A stretch of 64,000 bases of DNA from positions 248,001 to 312,000 of the forward strand of contig CAVUNV010000009.1 in NCBI GenBank assembly GCA_963742925.1, given 5' to 3'. This DNA is from PALSA-612 sp963742925. GTDB lineage: Bacteria; Actinomycetota; Thermoleophilia; Gaiellales; Gaiellaceae. Made by a program: the position numbers and the translations under genes. This document shows positions 15,567 through 24,605 of this stretch, one piece after another. Within the stretch, counting starts at the first letter, position 1, and every line of letters begins with the position of its first letter. Below the pieces are notes generated by a model, which saw only the letters and a program-made list of their open reading frames with translations, ran no database searches and was not told the DNA's origin.

Positions 15567-17441
15567 CTACGCGGCTTCGGCGAGCACCCGCTCCGGCTCG
15601 AGCAGCGCGCGGAACGTCTCGGATTCGAGCAGGCTCCGCCACTCGGTATCGTCGAGCGCGAGCTCCGCGAACACCGCTCTGGCCGTCTCGCTCCACTGCT
15701 CCGGCCCGGCGCGCCACTCGGCTGCGAGGTCGGCGCGCAGCTCCCGGTAGCGCTCGGGCGAGTCGAAGATCCGCCTGACGACGAGCTGCGGCGCGGTGGT
15801 GCCGTTCCAGGTGTTCGCCTCGAGCCGGAAGGCGAGGTCGTAGGCACCGACCCGCCGCCAGCGGTCGAGTTGCGAGCCGAGCCCGAACGCAATCGCGGTA
15901 CCCGCCGTCCCGCCCTCGTCCACGGCCCGGAAACGCAGGTGCTTTCCCTCCCCGACGGTCTGCAGCTCCGTGAGCTCGCAGCCGGCGACGAGCAGGGTCA
16001 CGCCGGGGTTCCCGAGACCGAAGGGAGCCAGCCGCCGCAGCTCGGCGGCGAGCTCGAGCGTGCACGCGCGCCCCGGCACGACCGCGTCGACGACGAGCGG
16101 CGGGCTCAGGTCGTCGTCGGCCAGCAGGGAATCGGCATGTGCCGCGAAGGCGGCTGCGAACGCCTCGACGTTCTCGGGTCGGATCGAGAGCCCCGCGGCG
16201 GCACGGTGGCCGCCGAACCGCTCGAGGAGCGAGGAGCAGACCCCGAGCGCGGCATGCAGGTCGAAGCCGGCGATCGACCGGCCGGAGCCCTTCCAGTCGC
16301 CACCGACGTTCGAGCCGGCAGAGCTGCCGGCGATCAGCACCACCGGGCGACGGTACTTCTCGACCAGGCGCGACGCGACGATGCCGATCACGCCCTCGTG
16401 CCAGCCCTCGTCCGCGACGACGTAGCCACGGTGCGCCCGCCGCGCGTCCGGCCACGACTCGATCTGCTCGACGGCCGAGCGCAGGATCCGATCCTCGACC
16501 GTCTGGCGGTCGCGATTCAGCTCCTCCAGCCGCTGCGCCAGTCGCGCCGCTTCGTCCGGATCGTCGGTGAGCAACAGCTCGAGGGCAGCCTCCGGCCGGC
16601 ACAGGCGCCCCGCGGCGTTGATCCGCGGCGCCAGCCGGAACGCAACCGAGCCCTCGTCGATCGTGGCCGGATCGACGTGCGCGGTTCGCATCAGCGCAGC
16701 GATGCCGGGGCGTTGAGCCAGGGCGAGTCGCTTGAGGCCCGCGATCGCGAGCACGCGGTTCTCGTCGACGAGCGGGACGACGTCGGCGATCGTCGCCAGC
16801 GCGACGAGGTCGAGGTGCCGGTCGAGCCCGGGCGCTTCGAGAGCCTGCGCGAGCTTGTAGACGACACCCGTGCCGCACAGCTCAGGGAACGGGTACTCGG
16901 AGGGTCGCGTGGCGACGATGGGGCAGTTCGGCAGCCGCTCGCCCGGACGATGGTGATCGGTGACGACGACCTGCAACCCGAGCCTGGCCGCCTCGTCCAC
17001 CTCGTCAGCAGCGGTGATGCCGCAGTCGACGGTGAGGACAAGCCCGTAGCCCTGCTCGGCGATGCGCTGCAGCGTCGCGCCCGACAGCCCATATCCCTCC
17101 TCGAAGCGGCTCGGCAGGTGCCAGCCGACGTCGGCCCCGAGCTCACGGAGGCAGAGGACGGCCAGCGCGGTCGCGCAGATCCCGTCGACGTCGTAGTCGC
17201 CGTGCACGCAGATCCTCGTCCCGGACGCGATCGCTGCCCGGATGGCGCCGCACGCGCCTTCGACGTCGCCGAGCAGGCGGGGATCATGGCTCGGAGAGCA
17301 CCCGTCCAGGAATGCCTGTGCCGCCTCCGCATCGCCGTACCCGCGCCGGATCAGCACGCGGGCCGTGGTCTCCGACACGCCGAGCGCCTCCGCGAGTCCG
17401 CGGGCCTCACGAGGCGAGCCGGAAGCGACCGTCCACTGCAT
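15567..17441 (-). CDS. recJ: Single-stranded-DNA exonuclease RecJ
   Basis: A 624-residue DHH-family 5'-3' exonuclease. Metal-binding motifs are visible as VHGDYDVDGICA, LVLTVDCGITAADE and VVVTDHHRPGE; the DHHA1 domain has RFGGHRAAAGLSI. Later blocks include the OB-fold region near TLLVAGCELTE. It acts in RecF-pathway recombination and mismatch repair. ATG at 17441 is chosen just before the conserved N-terminal region. It is divergent from the hypothetical gene at 17507, and near ruvCAB. Confidence 0.95.
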   Translation of the reverse strand: MQWTVASGSPREARGLAEALGVSETTARVLIRRGYGDAEAAQAFLDGCSPSHDPRLLGDVEGACGAIRAAIASGTRICVHGDYDVDGICATALAVLCLRELGADVGWHLPSRFEEGYGLSGATLQRIAEQGYGLVLTVDCGITAADEVDEAARLGLQVVVTDHHRPGERLPNCPIVATRPSEYPFPELCGTGVVYKLAQALEAPGLDRHLDLVALATIADVVPLVDENRVLAIAGLKRLALAQRPGIAALMRTAHVDPATIDEGSVAFRLAPRINAAGRLCRPEAALELLLTDDPDEAARLAQRLEELNRDRQTVEDRILRSAVEQIESWPDARRAHRGYVVADEGWHEGVIGIVASRLVEKYRRPVVLIAGSSAGSNVGGDWKGSGRSIAGFDLHAALGVCSSLLERFGGHRAAAGLSIRPENVEAFAAAFAAHADSLLADDDLSPPLVVDAVVPGRACTLELAAELRRLAPFGLGNPGVTLLVAGCELTELQTVGEGKHLRFRAVDEGGTAGTAIAFGLGSQLDRWRRVGAYDLAFRLEANTWNGTTAPQLVVRRIFDSPERYRELRADLAAEWRAGPEQWSETARAVFAELALDDTEWRSLLESETFRALLEPERVLAEAA

Positions 17442-17506
17442 GGAGTCCACGCTAGAAGGCCCGCCGGACGAACCCCGCAAAGCGGCCGGGGCTATTCTGG
17501 TCCGCG

Positions 17507-17962
17507 GTGACCGAGACGAACTACTGCTCAGGCGAGGACTACGAAGTCGAGTTCCTCTCCTACCGGTTCCAGTTCAACCGCCAGGATTTCGAGGAGCGGG
17601 TCATCGCGTCGGCGGTGAGGCTCGGGCTGCTCGACCGCAACGAGCTCGACGAGGACGAGACGTCCGATCTCGTCGAACTGGCAGCCGACGGTCGCATCGA
17701 GTCCCCGCGCAGCACGCTCGGCTGGTACCTCGTGCGTCACTGGGAGCGGGTGTCGCTCGTCGAGGGCGAGTCGCTCGTCTACTGGCTCCGGAAGCTCGTC
17801 TTCCGGGGAGCCTGGCTCGATCACCGTGTCAAGGAGGGCCGCCTCGAGGTGGCCTGGGACGACGAGGCGTCCGACTTCGCCTATCGCGATCCGCGCGGCG
17901 ACCGCGCGCTGCTCGAGCTGGCTCCGGTGCCGTCCTGGCACGAGCTGCAGTTCCGCCGCTGA
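17507..17962 (+). CDS. Conserved hypothetical protein
   Basis: A 151-residue acidic soluble protein starting with GTG at 17507. It is Trp/Tyr rich (STLGWYLVRHWERVSL, VYWLRKLVFRGAWLDH) with no signal peptide or membrane helix. I do not recognise the family. Its promoter region is shared with divergent recJ. Confidence 0.65.
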   Translation: MTETNYCSGEDYEVEFLSYRFQFNRQDFEERVIASAVRLGLLDRNELDEDETSDLVELAADGRIESPRSTLGWYLVRHWERVSLVEGESLVYWLRKLVFRGAWLDHRVKEGRLEVAWDDEASDFAYRDPRGDRALLELAPVPSWHELQFRR

Positions 17963-18111
17963 GCTCCCTCCCGGGCCCCGCACCCGAGTGCGCGGATCCG
18001 CGCTCGACCGGCACGCTCGCGGCGGAGAATCGTCACACAATCGGCACGGACGCGTCACTGACACGGCACGGTTTCGCCGGTATCGTCCTCGGCGAGGGCG
18101 GAGGGACGACG

Positions 18112-18130
18112 CCCCGCCCTTTGGGTGGGG
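18112..18130. terminator. Hairpin between convergent genes
   Basis: CCCCGCCC at 18112-18119 pairs with GGGTGGGG at 18123-18130 around a TTT loop (one G-T pair). An overlapping alternative stem pairs GGGCGG at 18096-18101 with CCGCCC at 18114-18119. The position between a plus-strand gene ending at 17962 and a minus-strand gene ending at 18165 fits a bidirectional terminator. The rest of this 200-base gap shows nothing coding. Confidence 0.5.
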
Positions 18131-18164
18131 GACCGCCTTCCGGCTGGAGGCCCGATCGCCGTCC

Positions 18165-18476
18165 TCAGCCGCCCGGCGTCGAGAAGCCGAACGGCGGGTG
18201 CTCCTCGGGCGGGCCGAGGCGCAGGCGGGAGATCGCGCCGATCGGGATGACGATCTCCTCCTTGCGGCGCGAGTGCGGCCTGAGCGTGACGAAGCCGAAG
18301 CCCGGCTCGGGAATGATCGACTCGAGCGGGAGCAGCGAGCCGTCGCGGAGCTCGATCTCCACCTGCGCCTCGCCGCCCGGCAGCTCCTTGGCAAAGCGCT
18401 CGATCTGCCGATGGACGCGCTCGACGAAGTCCTCGATCGAGGGCGCGGCCATGCCCGGGACCCAGAGCTCAGGCAT
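18165..18476 (-). CDS. Small conserved hypothetical protein downstream of ruvB
   Basis: A 103-residue protein with ATG at 18476, overlapping the ruvB stop by 8 bases. Its sequence has an amphipathic helix (SIEDFVERVHRQIERFAKEL) followed by a beta-rich segment (AQVEIELRDGSLLPLESI, FGFVTLRPH, IVIPIGAIS). The family is not recognised; its coupling to ruvB suggests a shared transcript rather than a proven shared function. Confidence 0.65.
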   Translation of the reverse strand: MPELWVPGMAAPSIEDFVERVHRQIERFAKELPGGEAQVEIELRDGSLLPLESIIPEPGFGFVTLRPHSRRKEEIVIPIGAISRLRLGPPEEHPPFGFSTPGG

Positions 18477-19500
18477 CGAAGAGGCGCCCGGCTCCGGCCT
18501 CGGCATCGGGGGACGCCCCGGAGCCCATGTGCCTGCGCCCGTGCTCGGTGATGACGCGGCCGCGCGGGGTTCGCTGGATGAAGCCGAGCTGCAGAAGATA
18601 CGGCTCGTAGACATCTTCGATCGTGTCGGGCTCTTCACCAAGTGAGACGGCGAGGGTGGACAGGCCGACCGGCCCGCCGCTGAACTTGCCGACGATCGCC
18701 TCGAGCAGGGCGCGGTCGGCGCGCTCGAGCCCGTACCCGTCGACCTCGAGCAGCTCGAGGGCCTCGTGCGCGATCTCGGTCGTCACCGCACCCTGGTGGC
18801 GCACCTCGGCGACGTCGCGGACGCGGCGGAGGATCCGGTTCGCGACGCGGGGCGTCCCGCGGGATCGGCGTGCGATCTCCTCGGCCGCATCCGCCTCGAT
18901 CTCCACGGCGAGGATCCGCGCCGAGCGGCGGACGATGCGCGCCAGCTCCCCCGGCGCGTAGTAGTCGAGCCTGAACGTCATGCCGAAGCGGTCGCGGAGC
19001 GGCGTCGTCAGCAGGCCGGTCCGGGTCGTCGCTCCGATGAGCGTGAACGGCGGGAGGTCGAGCGCGAGCGTGCGGGCCGCCGGCCCCTGGCCCATGACGA
19101 TGTCGATGCGGAAGTCCTCGAGGGCCGGGTAGAGCATCTCCTCGGCCGCGCTGTTCAGACGGTGGATCTCGTCGATGAACAGCACATCGCGCTCCTCGAG
19201 GCTGGTCAGGATCGCGGCCACGTCCTTCCGCTCCAGCGCCGGCCCGGCCACCGTGCGGATGCCGACGCCGAGCTCTTCGCGGACGACGTAGGCGAGGCTC
19301 GTCTTCCCCAGCCCCGGAGGCCCGGCGAGCAGGACATGGTCGAGCGCCTCGCTGCGCGACCGCGCCGCCTCGAGGGCAATCGAGAGCTGCTCCTTGATCC
19401 GCTCCTGGCCGACGAAGTCATCGAGCCGGCGCGGGCGGAGCGAGCGGTCGAGCTCCTCTTCGTCGACCTGGAGCGCAGGAGCCAGGAACTGAGAGCTCAC
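18469..19500 (-). CDS. ruvB: Holliday junction branch migration ATPase RuvB
   Basis: A 343-residue AAA+ ATPase. Walker A is GPPGLGKTSLA, Walker B LFIDEIHRL, sensor 1 LIGATTRTGLL, and the C-terminal winged-helix domain ends with PRGRVITEHGRRHMG. It drives branch migration with RuvA. The start overlaps the ruvA stop by four bases. Standard length and order ruvC-ruvA-ruvB. Confidence 0.97.
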   Translation of the reverse strand: MSSQFLAPALQVDEEELDRSLRPRRLDDFVGQERIKEQLSIALEAARSRSEALDHVLLAGPPGLGKTSLAYVVREELGVGIRTVAGPALERKDVAAILTSLEERDVLFIDEIHRLNSAAEEMLYPALEDFRIDIVMGQGPAARTLALDLPPFTLIGATTRTGLLTTPLRDRFGMTFRLDYYAPGELARIVRRSARILAVEIEADAAEEIARRSRGTPRVANRILRRVRDVAEVRHQGAVTTEIAHEALELLEVDGYGLERADRALLEAIVGKFSGGPVGLSTLAVSLGEEPDTIEDVYEPYLLQLGFIQRTPRGRVITEHGRRHMGSGASPDAEAGAGRLFDA

Positions 19501-20063
19501 GCTGCTCTCCGGAGCGCCAGCCGGACACGCTCCTCGGCCGGCAGCTCGGGATCGACGTCGGCGAGCGCCCGCTCGGCCTCGACGACGGAATAGCCGAGCT
19601 CGACGAGCGCGTCCCGGGCCACGAGCTCGGGGGCCCCGCCGGCCGCGGCGGGAAGGCTGGCCGAGGAGGCGAGCTTCTCCTTCAGCTCGAGCACGACCCG
19701 CTGGGCGGTCTTACGACCGATGCCGGGAATGGCCTCGAAGCGGGCCGTGTCCTCGAGCGCGATCGCGCGGCGAAGCTCCGCGGGCCGCGAGCCCGAGACG
19801 ATCGCCAGCGCCACCTTCGGCCCCACCCCCGTGACGGAGAGCAGGTGCTCGAAGAGCTCGCGTTCCTCGCCGTCGGCGAAGCCGTAGAGCTGGAGCGCGT
19901 CCTCGCGGACATGGAGATACGTCTCGACCGTCACCTCCTCCGCGTCCGCAGCAGCACGCAGCGCCGTCGGCGTCGCCTGGACGAGGTAGCCGACACCGCC
20001 GACCTCGAGCACGAGCCCGTCGCTCCGCATCGCGACCGCCCGGCCCCGCAGACGGGCGATCAC
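19497..20063 (-). CDS. ruvA: Holliday junction-binding protein RuvA
   Basis: A 188-residue protein. N-terminal OB fold (MIARLRGRAVAMRSDGLVLE), two helix-hairpin-helix motifs (LLSVTGVGPKVALAIVSG and IPGIGRKTAQRVVLELK), and the C-terminal RuvB-contact domain (ALVELGYSVVEAERAL). The tetramer binds the four-way junction. Four-base overlaps on both sides with ruvC and ruvB. Confidence 0.96.
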   Translation of the reverse strand: MIARLRGRAVAMRSDGLVLEVGGVGYLVQATPTALRAAADAEEVTVETYLHVREDALQLYGFADGEERELFEHLLSVTGVGPKVALAIVSGSRPAELRRAIALEDTARFEAIPGIGRKTAQRVVLELKEKLASSASLPAAAGGAPELVARDALVELGYSVVEAERALADVDPELPAEERVRLALRRAA

Positions 20064-20548
20064 GAGGCCACTCGCTGGAGCGGAGAGGCGAGCGCATGGC
20101 AGATCGCCACGGCGAGCGCATCGGATGCGTGGTGCGGGGTCGGCTCGGCCTGGAGCCCGAGGATCGTCTTCACCATCCGCTGCACCTGGTCCTTCTGGGC
20201 GCGGCCGTACCCGCAGACCGCCTGCTTGACGGTGCTGGGCGCGTACTCGCGGCAGTCAACGGCGACGAGCGCGCACGCGACGAGCACGGCGCCTCGTGCC
20301 TGTCCGACAGAGAGCGCGATGCGGGCGTCGGCGCCGACGTAGGACTCCTCGAGCGCGACGGCATCCGGGGCGTGCAGATCGATGAGATCTCGGACGCCCT
20401 CGAAGATCGTCTTCAGCCGGAGGGCCAGTGGCTCGCGGGAGCTTGTGCGCCACCAGCCGAAATCCACGGCCCTGAGGCGCCCGTGGTCTTCGTGGACGAT
20501 TCCGTATCCGCATGCGGCAGTGCCCGGGTCGATGCCGAGGACCTTCAC
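20060..20548 (-). CDS. ruvC: Crossover junction endodeoxyribonuclease RuvC
   Basis: A 162-residue RNase-H-fold resolvase. Catalytic acidic residues lie in LGIDPGTAACGYG (D7), ALEESYVGAD and HHASDALAVAICHA. It cuts Holliday junctions together with RuvAB. Start is GTG at 20548. Confidence 0.96.
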   Translation of the reverse strand: MKVLGIDPGTAACGYGIVHEDHGRLRAVDFGWWRTSSREPLALRLKTIFEGVRDLIDLHAPDAVALEESYVGADARIALSVGQARGAVLVACALVAVDCREYAPSTVKQAVCGYGRAQKDQVQRMVKTILGLQAEPTPHHASDALAVAICHALASPLQRVAS

Positions 20549-20611
20549 GTGCAGAGGTTAGGCGGGACGGCGGACGTTCCTTCCGGCCGCGGCGCGGCCC
20601 GTCGCCTCCTC

Positions 20612-22258
20612 CTAGCCCGCGGAGATGGTGACCAGGCGGCGGACCGATGTCACGTGCCCGAGGGCGTCGGTGACCGTCACCTGCGCCGTGAACCTCCCCG
20701 CCCGGCTGTAGGCGTGCGCCACCTGCTTGCCGCTCCCGGCGGTGCCGTCACCGAAGCTCCAGCGGATCGTGCCCACGGCTGACCACACGTCCCTGGCGGT
20801 GGCCGCGAAGGTGAGTCGCTTGCCGACGGCGCCGCTCACCGGCACGGTCAGCTTCTCGAGCACGGGCCCGCTGTGGTCGTAACCGACGCCCTGGACGACG
20901 AACGTCTGCCCGGAGTATCGGGCCCAGGCCGCGACGCCGTCCCCGTCGGCGTCGAGTGCCACCTGGGGAGTGAGCGCATCCGCGCCGGACTTGGAGAGCG
21001 CCCGCGCCGCCGACCATTTGGTGCTGCCTGCGAGGAGGCCCGCCGCCTGCACCTGGGAGTGACCTCCCGTCGAGTGTGACCAGACGGCGAGGGCGTCACC
21101 CCGGGGGTCGAGTGCGACCTGCGGCGCGAAGGGCCCCGAGACGGCGTTCGCCAGCACCGTCGGCGGGCCCCATGTCTTGGCGGGGTGACGACGGAACAGG
21201 GCCACGACCCCCAGGCCGGACGGATCGGAGCGCGTCCAGACGATCGCCCCGTCGCCGAGCCTGTTGACCGCGATGAGGGGTGCGAGCGCATCCGAGCCGA
21301 CGGGTGAGACCTGCTTCGGCTTGCCCCAGATGCCGGTGAGGACGTCTCCTGTCGCCAGCTCGATGACGGTGTTCGTGCCGAGCGACCGCGACCAGACGGC
21401 GGTGACGCCGTGCGCGCCGTCGAGCGCCAGCTGCGGAGCGACGGATCCGCTCGGATCAGGCGCGGAGATCGCACGGGGCTTGCTCCACAGGCCGGCGGGA
21501 CCGCGGTAGACGGTGTGTACCCTCCAGCCGCTCCCCGAGCTCGATGCCCAGGCGGCGACGGCGTTCCCCGAGGGATCGAGCACGACTTCCGGAGCAGCCG
21601 TACCCGCCTGCGGCGGCTCCAGGGGGACAGGGGTCTGCCACGGCCTCCCGGCCGGCCGGTAAGCCGACTCGATCGTCCAGCCCGAGAGGCTGACGCTCGC
21701 CCAGACCGCCACCATGTCACCTCGCGCGTCGACGGCCACCCGGGGAGCTAGGGCGTCACGGCCCGGCAGCGAGAGCGAGATCGGCACCTGCCATGCACCC
21801 GTCACAGGGTCGCGGTCCGCCGCCTGGGCGATCAGGTTCCTGCCGTCGTACCGCTCCCAGACGGCGACCACGTTCGAGCCGACGATCACGATCTGGGGCG
21901 AAGCCACGTGGTCCGCCGGGACGGACAACGCCTTCGCTGAACTCCAGGCCCCGCCGGCGGGCCTGTCGACGGCCTGCACCGTCCAGTTCGACTGCTTCGC
22001 CTGGGCCCACACCACCACCAGGTCGCCCTTCGGATCGACCGCGACGTCCGGGATGACCGCGTCCGCCCCGGCCCCCGAGAGGTCGCGCGGCGTCAGCCAC
22101 TTCGGCGGTGCCGGCGCGGCGGCCGGCGCCGCGCTTGCCGCCGCGACGACGGCGGTCAGAGCGCACCCGACGACGAGCACCCTGCGAAGAAGAACGGTCG
22201 CGCGACGGCACGCGACCCTGGACGAAAGGCCGGTCACAGCGGTCGTGGGGGAAACCAT
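20612..22258 (-). CDS. Secreted repeat protein with C-terminal PKD domain
   Basis: A 548-residue exported protein. The basic N terminus and hydrophobic run VLVVGCALTAVVAAASAAPAA form a signal peptide. Then come about eight repeats of ~55 residues with the pattern AP-x-VA-x-D-x-x-G-x-x-x-x-x-W (for example APRVAVDARGDMVAVWA and APQVALDPRGDALAVWS), likely blades of a beta-propeller. The last ~85 residues are a PKD fold with IRWSFGDGTAGSG and VTVTDALGHV. The role may be surface binding; no enzyme motif is seen. The start ATG at 22258 sits in the centre of a long inverted repeat. It separates yebC from ruvC, which are often adjacent in actinobacteria. Confidence 0.8.
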   Translation of the reverse strand: MVSPTTAVTGLSSRVACRRATVLLRRVLVVGCALTAVVAAASAAPAAAPAPPKWLTPRDLSGAGADAVIPDVAVDPKGDLVVVWAQAKQSNWTVQAVDRPAGGAWSSAKALSVPADHVASPQIVIVGSNVVAVWERYDGRNLIAQAADRDPVTGAWQVPISLSLPGRDALAPRVAVDARGDMVAVWASVSLSGWTIESAYRPAGRPWQTPVPLEPPQAGTAAPEVVLDPSGNAVAAWASSSGSGWRVHTVYRGPAGLWSKPRAISAPDPSGSVAPQLALDGAHGVTAVWSRSLGTNTVIELATGDVLTGIWGKPKQVSPVGSDALAPLIAVNRLGDGAIVWTRSDPSGLGVVALFRRHPAKTWGPPTVLANAVSGPFAPQVALDPRGDALAVWSHSTGGHSQVQAAGLLAGSTKWSAARALSKSGADALTPQVALDADGDGVAAWARYSGQTFVVQGVGYDHSGPVLEKLTVPVSGAVGKRLTFAATARDVWSAVGTIRWSFGDGTAGSGKQVAHAYSRAGRFTAQVTVTDALGHVTSVRRLVTISAG

Positions 22259-22271
22259 GTTTCCCCCACGA
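22243..22271. promoter_or_regulatory. 13-base-arm inverted repeat centred on a start codon
   Basis: TCGTGGGGGAAAC at 22243-22255 and GTTTCCCCCACGA at 22259-22271 are perfect reverse complements separated by CAT, the complement of the ATG start of the PKD protein gene. In its mRNA the arms form a hairpin with the AUG as the loop, and the purine-rich ribosome-binding stretch lies in the 5' arm. It may gate translation or be a DNA operator. Confidence 0.75.
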
Positions 22272-22315
22272 ACCCCCTTCTTTTCCGTGATCGCGTCGCG
22301 AGCGGCCTGAGCTAC

Positions 22316-22332
22316 GCCGGGCAAAGCCCGGC
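22316..22332 (-). terminator. Short perfect hairpin between yebC and the PKD gene
   Basis: GCCGGGC at 22316-22322 and GCCCGGC at 22326-22332 form a 7-base stem with a 3-base loop. It lies 39 bases past the yebC stop in the minus-strand transcript. It could weaken read-through or be part of the structured leader of the PKD gene. Confidence 0.45.
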
Positions 22333-22370
22333 TCCGCCGCATCTGTGATCGCATGCCCATCGACCCGGCA

Positions 22371-23126
22371 TTAGGACGCGACGGTTTCGAGAACCGCCTC
22401 GGGGATGTCGAAGTTCGCGTACACGTCCTGCACGTCGTCGTTCTCCTCGAGGGCGTCCATCAGGCGGAGGATCTGGCGTGCGACTGCCTCGTCCTCGACG
22501 GTCACGTTCGTCTTCGGCACGAGTGCGACCTCGACCGATTCGACGCCGAAGCCGGCTCCTTCGATCGCCTCTCGCACGGCTGCCAGCGCCTCGGGCGCCG
22601 ACGTGACCTGGAAGCTGGAGCCGTCCCTCTCGACGTCGTCCGCGCCGCCGTCGGCAGCGGCCAGGATCAGCTCGTCCTCGTCGGCGCCGCCGGCCGGGAC
22701 GAGCACGATGCCGCGCCGTTCGAAGAGCCAGGCGACGGAGCCCGTCCCAGCGAGGTTGCCGTCGTGCTTGTCGAAGATGTGGCGCACCTCTGCCGCAGTG
22801 CGGTTGCGGTTGTCGGTCAGCGCCTCCACGATCAGCGCGACTCCGCTCGGCCCGTACCCCTCGTAGACGATCGGCTCGTAAGCGTCGCCGTCGCCGTCTG
22901 AGCCCGCCCCACGCGCGATCGCCCGCTCGATGTTGTCCTTCGGCATCGAGTAGGAGCGCGCTTTCTCGATCGCGTTCTGAAGCGCCAGGTTGGAGGCCGG
23001 GTCGCCGCCTCCCTCACGGGCGGCGACGATGATCGCCCGCGTGAGCTTCGAGAAGAGCTTGCCGCGCTTGGCGTCGGCGGCGCCTTTCTTGTGCTTGATC
23101 GACGACCACTTGCTATGCCCGGACAC
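22371..23126 (-). CDS. yebC: YebC/PmpR family protein (TACO1-like)
   Basis: A 251-residue protein. The family N terminus SGHSKWSSIKHKKGAADAKR is intact, and further blocks include AIEKARSYSMPKDNIERAI and EGYGPSGVALIVE. Members bind DNA as regulators or aid translation of proline-rich stretches. The GTG start at 23126 is fixed by the conserved N terminus and overlaps the pdxT stop by 14 bases. Confidence 0.95.
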   Translation of the reverse strand: MSGHSKWSSIKHKKGAADAKRGKLFSKLTRAIIVAAREGGGDPASNLALQNAIEKARSYSMPKDNIERAIARGAGSDGDGDAYEPIVYEGYGPSGVALIVEALTDNRNRTAAEVRHIFDKHDGNLAGTGSVAWLFERRGIVLVPAGGADEDELILAAADGGADDVERDGSSFQVTSAPEALAAVREAIEGAGFGVESVEVALVPKTNVTVEDEAVARQILRLMDALEENDDVQDVYANFDIPEAVLETVAS

Positions 23127-23679
23127 GCTCACGCCCCTGGACGAGCTCGAGGAAGAGCTCATGGACACGCGTGTCGTCCGTCAGCTCCGGATGGAACGAG
23201 GCGACGAGGACGCGACCGTCGCGCAGCAGCACCGGCTCCCCGTCCAGCTCGGCCAGCACCTCGACGTCCGGCCCGAGCTCACGCAGGCGCGGCGCGCGGA
23301 TGAAGACCCCCGTCAGGGGCTGCGGCTGGCCGTCGAGCTCGAGCTCGGCCTCGAAGCTCGCCACCTGCCGGCCGTAGGCGTTGCGGTCGACGAGGATGTT
23401 GGCCAGCCCGAGATGGTCCCGGTCGAGGACGATCATCCCGGCACACGTTCCGAACACCGCGCCGCGAAACCGCCGCAGCGACGTGTCGAGGCCGTAGAGA
23501 CGGATGAGCCGCATGATCGCGGTCGACTCTCCGCCCGGGATGACGAGGCCGTCGACCTCCTCGAGCTGCTCCGGCGTGCGCACCTCGACGACGTCTGCCC
23601 CCAGCCGCCGCAGCATTGCGGCGTGCTCGCGAAAATCGCCTTGCACAGCCAGAACCCCGATCCGAACCGGTCTCTCCAT
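23113..23679 (-). CDS. pdxT: Pyridoxal 5'-phosphate synthase glutaminase subunit
   Basis: A 188-residue class I glutamine amidotransferase. Conserved blocks are VLAVQGDFREHAAML, VIPGGESTAIMRL, the nucleophile elbow FGTCAGMIVL and the catalytic FHPELTDDTRVHELF. It supplies ammonia to PdxS for vitamin B6 synthesis. It is 41 bases downstream of pdxS. Confidence 0.96.
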   Translation of the reverse strand: MERPVRIGVLAVQGDFREHAAMLRRLGADVVEVRTPEQLEEVDGLVIPGGESTAIMRLIRLYGLDTSLRRFRGAVFGTCAGMIVLDRDHLGLANILVDRNAYGRQVASFEAELELDGQPQPLTGVFIRAPRLRELGPDVEVLAELDGEPVLLRDGRVLVASFHPELTDDTRVHELFLELVQGRERVRA

Positions 23680-23720
23680 GCCTCAAATCGTAGCCCGGGC
23701 GGGACCGGGCTCCCCGCGAT

Positions 23721-24605
23721 CTACCAGCCGCGGGTCTCGAGCAGCTCTTCTGGCGCGAGCGTGGCGGTGGAGATGCCGACCATCGGCTCGCCCAGCCCCG
23801 CGGAGACACGCGCCAGGACGTCGGCGTCCTGGTAGTGGGTCGTCGCCTCGACGATCGCCTTGCCTCGCAGCTCCGGGTCGCCCGACTTGAAGATGCCCGA
23901 CCCGACGAACACCCCGTCGGCGCCGAGCTGCATGCAGAGCGCGGCGTCGGCAGGTGTCGCGATCCCGCCCGCTGTGAACGTCACGACCGGGAGCCGTCCC
24001 TGCTCGGCCACCCAGCGGACGAGCTCGTAGGGCGCGCGGAGATTCTTCGCCTCGGCGTACAACTCTTCCGGGCGGAGCGACTGCAGCCGCCGGATCCCGC
24101 CGAACACGGCCCGCATGTGCGTCACCGCGTTGACGATGTCGCCGGTGCCGGCCTCGCCCTTCGTCCGGATCATCGCGGCTCCCTCCGCGATCCGGCGCAA
24201 CGCCTCGCCGAGGTTGGTGGCACCGCAGACGAACGGCACCTTGAATTGCCACTTGTCGACGTGGTGCTCCGTGTCGGCCGGGGTCAGCACCTCGGACTCG
24301 TCGATGTAGTCGACCTCGAGGGACTCCAGGATCTGCGCTTCGACGAAGTGGCCGATCCGGCACTTGGCCATGACCGGAATCGTCACGGCCTCCTGGATCT
24401 CCTTGATCCGCTGCGGATCGGCCATGCGCGCCACGCCGCCCTCGACGCGGATATCGGCCGGCACGCGCTCGAGCGCCATGACCGAGACCGCGCCGGCGTC
24501 CTCGGCGATCCTCGCCTGCTCGGCGTTCGTGACGTCCATGATCACCCCGCCCTTCAACATCTCGGCGAGGCCCGTCTTGACGCGCAGCGTGCCAACTTCG
24601 GCCAT
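23721..24605 (-). CDS. pdxS: Pyridoxal 5'-phosphate synthase lyase subunit
   Basis: A 294-residue TIM barrel. Diagnostic segments include KTGLAEMLKGGVIMDVTNAE, ALERVPADIR, FVCGATNLGEALRRI, GEAGTGDIVNAV and FTAGGIATPADAAL, with the catalytic lysines in the family positions. It condenses ribose 5-phosphate, glyceraldehyde 3-phosphate and ammonia to PLP. ATG at 24605 is used; GTG at 24608 directly before it is equally possible. Confidence 0.96.
   Translation of the reverse strand: MAEVGTLRVKTGLAEMLKGGVIMDVTNAEQARIAEDAGAVSVMALERVPADIRVEGGVARMADPQRIKEIQEAVTIPVMAKCRIGHFVEAQILESLEVDYIDESEVLTPADTEHHVDKWQFKVPFVCGATNLGEALRRIAEGAAMIRTKGEAGTGDIVNAVTHMRAVFGGIRRLQSLRPEELYAEAKNLRAPYELVRWVAEQGRLPVVTFTAGGIATPADAALCMQLGADGVFVGSGIFKSGDPELRGKAIVEATTHYQDADVLARVSAGLGEPMVGISTATLAPEELLETRGW

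Noticed and set aside
22260..22360. Possible c-di-AMP or c-di-GMP riboswitch upstream of the PKD gene
   Set aside because: There are hairpins, but I do not find the conserved core sequences of either class, so no riboswitch is claimed.
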